From positions 1 through 11,351 of the forward strand of contig JAJPXI010000113.1 in NCBI GenBank assembly GCA_021205585.1: 11,351 nucleotides of DNA, read 5' to 3'. The notes under the pieces are model-generated. The model was not told the origin of the DNA and did no database searches. It saw nothing but the letters and a program-made list of their open reading frames with translations. This stretch comes from Oscillospiraceae bacterium (GTDB lineage: Bacteria; Bacillota; Clostridia; Oscillospirales; Oscillospiraceae). The position numbers and the translations under genes are program-made. Each line of letters opens with the position of its first letter. The stretch's first letter is position 1. Below, in pieces: positions 5,648 through 11,351 of the stretch.

Positions 5648-8600
5648 ATGTTGACGCTGCTGCTGGGCCGCTCCGGGGTCGGGAAAACCGAAACCATGCT
5701 TCGCCGCCTGGGGGACGAGGCGAAAATGCGGCCCCAGCTGCTGCTGGTGCCGGAGCAGTATTCCCACGACGCCGAGCGCCGCCTGTGCCGGGCCCTGGGC
5801 GGCGGGGGGACAGGCCGGGCGGAGGTGCTGTCCTTCACCCGCCTGTACAGCCGGGTGTGCGACCGGGCCGGGGGCGGGGCGCGGCCCTACCTGGACGCCG
5901 GAGGGCGGCTGCTGCTGATGTACGCCGCGGTGGCCCAGGTGCGGGAGAGCCTGACGGTCTACCGCCGCCCCTCGGCCAAAAGCGCCTTTCTGACCGGTCT
6001 GCTGGCCACCGCAGATGAGTGCAAGAGCTACCGGGTTTCCCCCCGGCAGCTGCTGGAGGCGGGGGAGCTGCTGGAAGGCATGGAGGGGGAGAAGCTGCGG
6101 GACTTGGGCCTGATTTTACAGGCCTATGACACCCTGACCGAGCAGGTGGCCGCCGACCCCAGGGACCGGCTGACCCGCCTGGCCCAGGCCATGGCCGCCT
6201 GCGGCTGGCCGTCGGGCCGCCACGTGTGGGCCGATCATTTTACGGACTTTACCCCCCAGGAACTGGAAGTGCTCGCCCAGCTGCTCCGGGGGGGCAACGA
6301 TTTGACGGTGCTGCTGACCTGCGACGGTCTGGCGGGGGAGGACGTCTTTGAACCCGCCCGGCGCACGGCCCACACCCTGCTGCGCCTGGCCGCCCAGACC
6401 GGGATCGGCTCCCAGGTGGAGGTGCTGAACGCCTCTGCCCGCCGCGCCCCCGCCCTGGCCCACCTGGAACAGAACCTGTTCGCCCAGGCCCCGCAAGTAT
6501 GGGAGAAGCCCTGCCCGGAGCTGGGACTGTTTGAGGCCGACGGCCCCCGCCGGGAGGCGGAGTACGCCGCCAGCCTGATTTTGCGCCTGGTGCGGGAGAA
6601 GGGCTGGCGCTTCCGGGATTTCATCGTCACCGCCCGGCAGTTTGAGGGCTACGCCGCCCAGGTGGAGAGCGTGTTCGCCCAGTGCGGTATCCCCCTGTTC
6701 CTCAGCACGGTGACGGACATTCTGGAAAAACCAGTGCTGACCCTGATCACCGCCGCCCTGGACACGGTCTCCGGCGGATACCGGCAGGAGGATCTGTTCC
6801 GCTATCTGAAAACCGGCCTGACCGATTTGGAGGACGACAGGCGGGACAAGCTGGAAAACTACGCCCTGACCTGGAACCTCCGGGGCTCCCGCTGGACGGC
6901 CCAGGCCGACTGGACCATGCACCCGGCAGGGTACGGCCAGAGCTTTCGGGCGCAGGACGAGCGGGCCTTGGAGGAGTTGAACGCCAGCCGCCGCCAGGTG
7001 GTGGAGCCCCTGGAGCGGTTTCGGAAGAACAGGGACAAAACCGGCCGGGGGTACACCCTGGCCCTGTACCGCCTGCTGGAGGAAATCCGGCTGCCCGGCC
7101 GCCTGGAGGAACGGGCGGCGGAGCTGGAGCAGGCGGGGGAGCGCAAGCTGGCCGACGAGTACCGGCAGCTGTGGGACATTTTGACCGGGGCCATGGAGCA
7201 GTGCGCCCTGCTGCTGGAGGGGCGGGAGATGAAGTTGGACGAGTTTTCCAGCCTGTTCAAGCTGGTGCTCAGCCAGTATAACGTGGGAACCATCCCCGTG
7301 TCCCTGGACCGGGTGAGCGCCGGGGATGCCCCCCGGCTGGCCCACCGGCAGGCGAAATTTTTGATTTTTCTCGGCGCGGACGACGGCAGCCTGCCCGCCG
7401 TCTCTCCCGACCCCGGCCTGTTCAGCGACCGGGAGCGGGAGCTGCTGGCCGAGCAGGGGCTGGAGCTGGCCCCCCGGCGGGAGGAAAAGCTGGGCCGGGA
7501 GATGAGTCTGGTCTACGCCGTCTGCGCCGTCCCCAGCCACGGCCTGCTGGTCAGCTGGTCCCGGCAGGGAGAGGGGGAGCAGCGCAGGCCCTCCTTCCTG
7601 GCGGAGCGCCTGCGGGCGCTGTACCCCCAGATCCGCCGGGAGCGGGAAAACCCCCTGGAGATGGAAACGCCGGGGCTGGCCCTGGCCCGGGCGGGGCAGG
7701 AGCCGGAGGCCGCCGCCGCGTTGGAACGGATTCCGGCCTACCGGGAGCGGGTGGGGCGCGTCCTCCGTGCGGCGGATGTAAAGCGAGATTCCTTGTCAAG
7801 GCAGGCGGTGGAAGGGCTGTATGGTGCCCTCGTGCCCATGTCGGCCACCCGAATGGACGCCTGCCGCTCCTGCCACTTTTCCTATTTTATGCGCTATGGT
7901 CTGCGGGCCAGGGAGCGGCAGAAGGCGGGGTTTCACGCGCCGGAGTACGGCTCCTTTGTCCATGCTGTGCTGGAGCGGGTGCTGAACGCCGCATCCGGCG
8001 GAGACGGCCGGGAAATTCGGGAGCTGGTTCAGGAGGCCGTCTCAAGTTATATCGACCAATCCCTGGGGGGGATGGAGCGGGAGACGCCCCGGTTCCGCTG
8101 GCTGTTTCTGCGCCTGCTGGACACGGTGACCGCCCTGGCGGAAAACGCTGTGGAGGAATTGAAAGCGTCCCATTTCCGCCCCCTGGCCTTTGAGCTGGGC
8201 TTCGGGCCGGGCAAGCCCTTGCCCGCCATCCGGGTGGAGCGGGACGGTTTGACCCTGAGCGTCAGCGGCTATGTGGATCGGGTGGACGGCTGGGAGCGGG
8301 ATGGAACGCTCTATCTGCGGGTCATCGACTACAAAACAGGCCGCAAGGCTTTTAACTTTACAGATATTCAAAACGGGATGTCCCTGCAAATGCTGCTCTA
8401 CCTGTTTGCCCTGGAAAAGCGGGGCTTTCAGGGAAAGCCCGTCCAGGGGGCGGGGGTGCTGTACGTCCATGCCCGGCCTGTGGACATCCCCGGTCAGCCG
8501 GGCCTGACCGAGGGGGAGTGCCGCGCCCGGATGGAGCGGGAGCTGCGCCGGGAGGGCCTGGTGCTTGACGACGAGACCGTCCTGCGGGCCATGGAGGACT

Positions 8601-8950
8601 GGGGGACGGGCAAGCCCCGGTTCCTGCCCGTGGCGGTGGACCGCACGGGGGCGCTGAAAAGCGATTATCTGGTCAGCGCGGAGCAGCTGGGCCGCCTGTC
8701 CCGAAAGGTGACGGACACCCTGAAGGACATCGCCGGGGAGATGGCGGCGGGCAACATCGCCGCCGACCCCTACTGGCGCTCCAGCGCGGAGAACGCCTGC
8801 CGCTTCTGCGACTACCGCCAAGCGTGCCATTTTGAAAGCTGCTTCGGGGACAAAAAGCAGTGGCAGCGCCCGGTCAGCCCCAGGGCGTTCTGGGAAGCGC
8901 TGGAGAACGAACAGGAAGGAGGGGAGGAGCATGGCCTTTCCGCTGACTGA
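5648..8950 (+). CDS. addB: ATP-dependent helicase-nuclease subunit B (AddB)
   Basis: A complete 1100-residue AddB, partner of AddA in the AddAB complex, which unwinds and resects double-strand breaks and, after Chi recognition, leaves a 3' tail for RecA. The N-terminus has the AddB Walker A LLLGRSGVGKT (K13). The C-terminal RecB-type nuclease shows GYVDRVDG (D877, D880) and VIDYKTG (D894, K896), then QMLLYLFAL. The 4Fe-4S staple expected of AddB is present: a cysteine ahead of the nuclease core (C742 in CRSCHFSYF) plus C1051-x2-C1054-x5-C1060 after it. The size is slightly below the B. subtilis protein (about 1166). GGGGGAGGG at 5634-5642 supports the ATG. It overlaps addA by 20 nt, so the two subunits are co-translated. 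Oddity: a second cysteine, C739, lies three residues before the staple cysteine. Confidence 0.96.
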   Translation: MLTLLLGRSGVGKTETMLRRLGDEAKMRPQLLLVPEQYSHDAERRLCRALGGGGTGRAEVLSFTRLYSRVCDRAGGGARPYLDAGGRLLLMYAAVAQVRESLTVYRRPSAKSAFLTGLLATADECKSYRVSPRQLLEAGELLEGMEGEKLRDLGLILQAYDTLTEQVAADPRDRLTRLAQAMAACGWPSGRHVWADHFTDFTPQELEVLAQLLRGGNDLTVLLTCDGLAGEDVFEPARRTAHTLLRLAAQTGIGSQVEVLNASARRAPALAHLEQNLFAQAPQVWEKPCPELGLFEADGPRREAEYAASLILRLVREKGWRFRDFIVTARQFEGYAAQVESVFAQCGIPLFLSTVTDILEKPVLTLITAALDTVSGGYRQEDLFRYLKTGLTDLEDDRRDKLENYALTWNLRGSRWTAQADWTMHPAGYGQSFRAQDERALEELNASRRQVVEPLERFRKNRDKTGRGYTLALYRLLEEIRLPGRLEERAAELEQAGERKLADEYRQLWDILTGAMEQCALLLEGREMKLDEFSSLFKLVLSQYNVGTIPVSLDRVSAGDAPRLAHRQAKFLIFLGADDGSLPAVSPDPGLFSDRERELLAEQGLELAPRREEKLGREMSLVYAVCAVPSHGLLVSWSRQGEGEQRRPSFLAERLRALYPQIRRERENPLEMETPGLALARAGQEPEAAAALERIPAYRERVGRVLRAADVKRDSLSRQAVEGLYGALVPMSATRMDACRSCHFSYFMRYGLRARERQKAGFHAPEYGSFVHAVLERVLNAASGGDGREIRELVQEAVSSYIDQSLGGMERETPRFRWLFLRLLDTVTALAENAVEELKASHFRPLAFELGFGPGKPLPAIRVERDGLTLSVSGYVDRVDGWERDGTLYLRVIDYKTGRKAFNFTDIQNGMSLQMLLYLFALEKRGFQGKPVQGAGVLYVHARPVDIPGQPGLTEGECRARMERELRREGLVLDDETVLRAMEDWGTGKPRFLPVAVDRTGALKSDYLVSAEQLGRLSRKVTDTLKDIAGEMAAGNIAADPYWRSSAENACRFCDYRQACHFESCFGDKKQWQRPVSPRAFWEALENEQEGGEEHGLSAD

Positions 8951-11351
8951 GGAACAGCGGGCCGTGGTGGAACATCGGAACGGGGCACTGCTGGTTTCGG
9001 CGGCGGCGGGCTCCGGGAAAACACGGGTGCTGGTGGAGCGCCTGCTCTCCCGGGTGGAGCAGGGGCTGGACATCGACCGCTTTCTGGTTATCACCTTCAC
9101 CAACGCCGCCGCTGCGGAGCTGCGGGGGCGAATCGGGGAGGCCCTGACCGCACGGCTGGCCCGAAACCCCGGCAGTGCCCACCTGCGCCGCCAGAGCCTG
9201 CGGCTCTACCAGGCCCATATCTGCACCATCGACGCGCTGTGCATCGACCTGCTGCGCCAGTACGGCCATCTGCTGGATGTGGACCCGGACTGGCGGGTCT
9301 GCGACCAGGCGGAGGGGGAGGAGCTGGCCCGGCAGACGCTGGAGGAGCTGCTGGAGGAAAAGTATCAGGAGATGGACGGCGGCTTCCGCGCCCTGGCCGA
9401 GTACGCCTTTCACGGCCGGGACGACCGGCGGCTGGAGCAAATGCTGCTGGACATCCGTGACCGGGTGCAGAGCTGCCCCGACCCGGCGCGCTGGCTGGAG
9501 GAGCACCGGGAGGATTTGCGCGTCCCCGGCATAACCGACGCCGCCGGCACCCCCTGGGGGACGCTGATTTTAGACCACGTCCGCGTCCAGGCCGCCTACT
9601 GGCGGGGGCAGATGGCCAAAGCCCTGACCCTGGCCGCCCGGGATCCGGTGACCGACTGCAATTACGGCCCCTCCCTGTCGGCCACCCTGGACGGCCTGGA
9701 GCGGCTGTGCCAGGCCAAGGGCTGGGAGGAGTGCTGCGCCTGCTTCCCCATCCCATTTCCCAGGGCCGGGAGCAAGAAAGGGGCCGACCCGGCTGTAAAG
9801 GAGCCGGTGGCCGCCCTGCGCAAGCGCTGCCAAAAGGGGCTGGATCGGCTGGAGGAGCGGCTGGGGTACGACAGCACCACCGCCCTGGAGCAGCTGCGGC
9901 AGCTGTCCCCGGTGGTGGAGACGCTATTGGATCTGGTCCGGGAATTTGACCGGCGGCTGTTCCAGGAGAAGTCCCGCCGGGGCCTGCTGGAGTTTTCCGA
10001 TGTGGAACACCTGTGCGTGCGCCTGCTGGAGCGGGAGGCGGTGCGGGCCGAGGTGGGGGAACGGTTTGCAGAAATCCTGGTGGACGAGTACCAGGACACC
10101 AACCAGGTGCAGAACGCCCTGTTTGATGCCCTGTCCGACGGGGGGCGCAACCTGATTTTCGTCGGGGACGTGAAGCAGTCCATCTACCGCTTCCGCCAGG
10201 CCGACCCCACCATCTTCCTGCAAAAATACCGGGACTGGCCCCCGGCGGCCAGGGCGGGGGAGGGGCAGCCCCGAAAGCTGCTGCTCACCCGCAACTTCCG
10301 CTCCCGCCCCCAGGTGCTCTGGGCGGTCAACGACGTGTTCTCCCGCATCATGTCCCCCGACTGCGGAGAGATGGAGTACGGGGAGCAGGAGCGGCTGTCC
10401 TGGGACGAGGATGCCCCCCTGGATCCGGCCTGTGCCGTGGAGCTGGACGCGCTGGCCCTGCCCGCCCGATCCCAGGGGGAGGAGGCGGCCCATCCCAGCC
10501 TGTTGGAGGCCCGCTTCGTGGCCCGCCGCTTGGGGCAGATGCTCCGGGAGGGCTTCCCCGTCAGCGATGGGGCGGGGGGCCGGCGGCCCATGGAGCCGGA
10601 GGACGCAGTGATACTCCTGCGCTCCCCCGGCCCGGTGCTGCGCTATTACGTCCAGGCCCTGGCCGAGGAGGGCATCCCCCTGGAGGCCGAGGGGGACGGG
10701 GACTTTTTTGAAACCACCGAGATCTCCGTGGCTTTGTCCCTGCTCCAGGTTATCGACAACCCCCGGCAGGACGTGCCGCTGATTTCCCTGCTGCGCTCGC
10801 CGGTGTTTGGCTTTTCCTCCGACCGGCTGGCCCAGATTCGCGCCGGCTGCCGGGAGGGGGATTTTTACGACGCCCTGCTGGCCGACGGCGGGGAGGACTG
10901 CGCCGCCTTTCTGGAGCGGCTGAAGCTGCTCCGGTTCCGGGCGGGGGAGACGTCTGCCCACCGGCTGCTGGAGCGGCTGTACCGGGAGACCGATATGATG
11001 GCCATTTTCGGGGCCATGCCCGACGGGCGGCGGCGGCAGGCCAACCTGGATGCCCTGGCCGGCCAGGCCCGACTGCTGGAGCGCTCCGGCCACCGGGGGC
11101 TGTACGCCTTTCTGCGCCACCTGGAGCGCCTGCGGGAGCAGGGCCGGACGGTGAACGCAGCCAGAGGAGGCGGAGGCGTGAAGCTGCTGTCCGTCCACCG
11201 CTCCAAGGGGTTGGAGTTCCCGGTGGTGTTCCTTTGCGGCCTGGCCCGGCAGTTTAACCAGATGGACGAAAAGGCCCCCCTGCTGTTCCACCCCCGCCTG
11301 GGGGTGGGCCCCAGGCGGCTGGAGCGGGGGGAGGGCTGGACGGTGGAGTGG
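8931..11351 (+). CDS. addA: ATP-dependent helicase-nuclease subunit A (AddA), 3' end outside window
   Basis: The frame is open from ATG 8931 to the last base: 807 residues of a UvrD/SF1A helicase that is the motor and second nuclease of AddAB. Motifs in order are Q-motif LTEEQRAVV (5-13), Walker A SAAAGSGKT (23-31), Ia ITFTNAAAAELRGRI (about 50-64), II ILVDEYQDTN with D385-E386, III VGDVKQSIYRFRQAD (D413), IV LTRNFRS, and V KLLSVHRSKGLEFPVV (751-766). Motif VI and the C-terminal nuclease domain (family total about 1200 residues) lie beyond the right edge. GGAGGGGAGG at about 8918-8927 precedes the ATG, inside the end of addB. Oddity: residues 243-300, between motifs Ia and II, contain six cysteines (C243, C260, C268, C269, C271, C300), unlike the rest of the protein. 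Confidence 0.96.
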   Translation, partial: MAFPLTEEQRAVVEHRNGALLVSAAAGSGKTRVLVERLLSRVEQGLDIDRFLVITFTNAAAAELRGRIGEALTARLARNPGSAHLRRQSLRLYQAHICTIDALCIDLLRQYGHLLDVDPDWRVCDQAEGEELARQTLEELLEEKYQEMDGGFRALAEYAFHGRDDRRLEQMLLDIRDRVQSCPDPARWLEEHREDLRVPGITDAAGTPWGTLILDHVRVQAAYWRGQMAKALTLAARDPVTDCNYGPSLSATLDGLERLCQAKGWEECCACFPIPFPRAGSKKGADPAVKEPVAALRKRCQKGLDRLEERLGYDSTTALEQLRQLSPVVETLLDLVREFDRRLFQEKSRRGLLEFSDVEHLCVRLLEREAVRAEVGERFAEILVDEYQDTNQVQNALFDALSDGGRNLIFVGDVKQSIYRFRQADPTIFLQKYRDWPPAARAGEGQPRKLLLTRNFRSRPQVLWAVNDVFSRIMSPDCGEMEYGEQERLSWDEDAPLDPACAVELDALALPARSQGEEAAHPSLLEARFVARRLGQMLREGFPVSDGAGGRRPMEPEDAVILLRSPGPVLRYYVQALAEEGIPLEAEGDGDFFETTEISVALSLLQVIDNPRQDVPLISLLRSPVFGFSSDRLAQIRAGCREGDFYDALLADGGEDCAAFLERLKLLRFRAGETSAHRLLERLYRETDMMAIFGAMPDGRRRQANLDALAGQARLLERSGHRGLYAFLRHLERLREQGRTVNAARGGGGVKLLSVHRSKGLEFPVVFLCGLARQFNQMDEKAPLLFHPRLGVGPRRLERGEGWTVEW

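Noticed and set aside
6116..7540. Minus-strand frames opposite addB and addA (also 9924-11291)
   Set aside because: They lie opposite genes with intact AddB and AddA motifs and are typical high-GC antisense shadows.

Overview
The window looks like ordinary chromosome from a GC-rich Gram-positive anaerobe, most likely a gut member of the Clostridia (Oscillospiraceae-like). The support is an AddB-AddA recombination pair in the Firmicutes order, a lipoprotein-type solute-binding protein, strong AGGAGG-type ribosome binding sites, and high GC with strongly GC-biased third positions. The family placement is inference. All genes read on the + strand.

Layout. Positions 1-2513 hold an iron/siderophore/corrinoid-type ABC importer: the 3' end of a FecCD-type permease, its ATPase (start overlapping the permease stop as ATGA), two tandem hairpins, and a lipoprotein substrate-binding protein. 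A rho-independent terminator (about 2536-2581) closes this unit. A well-formed extended -10 promoter (2598-2626) then starts a second apparent unit: a small nitroreductase (2658-3194), an unrecognised 206-residue cysteine-rich protein with three probable zinc-ribbon modules (3202-3822), and guaB, IMP dehydrogenase (3851-5326). Spacings are 7 and 28 nt, with no promoter or terminator visible between them.

From 5327 to 5647 there is no gene. Most of this stretch (about 5330-5560) is a train of five near-perfect inverted repeats of different sequence, back to back. This is more structure than one terminator needs and resembles a composite palindromic intergenic element. It is the most unusual non-coding feature here. 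After it, addB (5648-8950, complete) and addA (from 8931, running off the right edge) encode the AddAB helicase-nuclease that resects double-strand breaks for recombination. The two genes overlap by 20 nt.

The addA reading frame is open from 8931 to the last base, so it is a large partial gene with no stop in the window. I see no CRISPR array, tRNA, rRNA, transposase or prophage gene. I do not see a clear new multi-gene system. The items most worth a second look are the hairpin cluster after guaB and the cysteine-rich protein between the nitroreductase and guaB.
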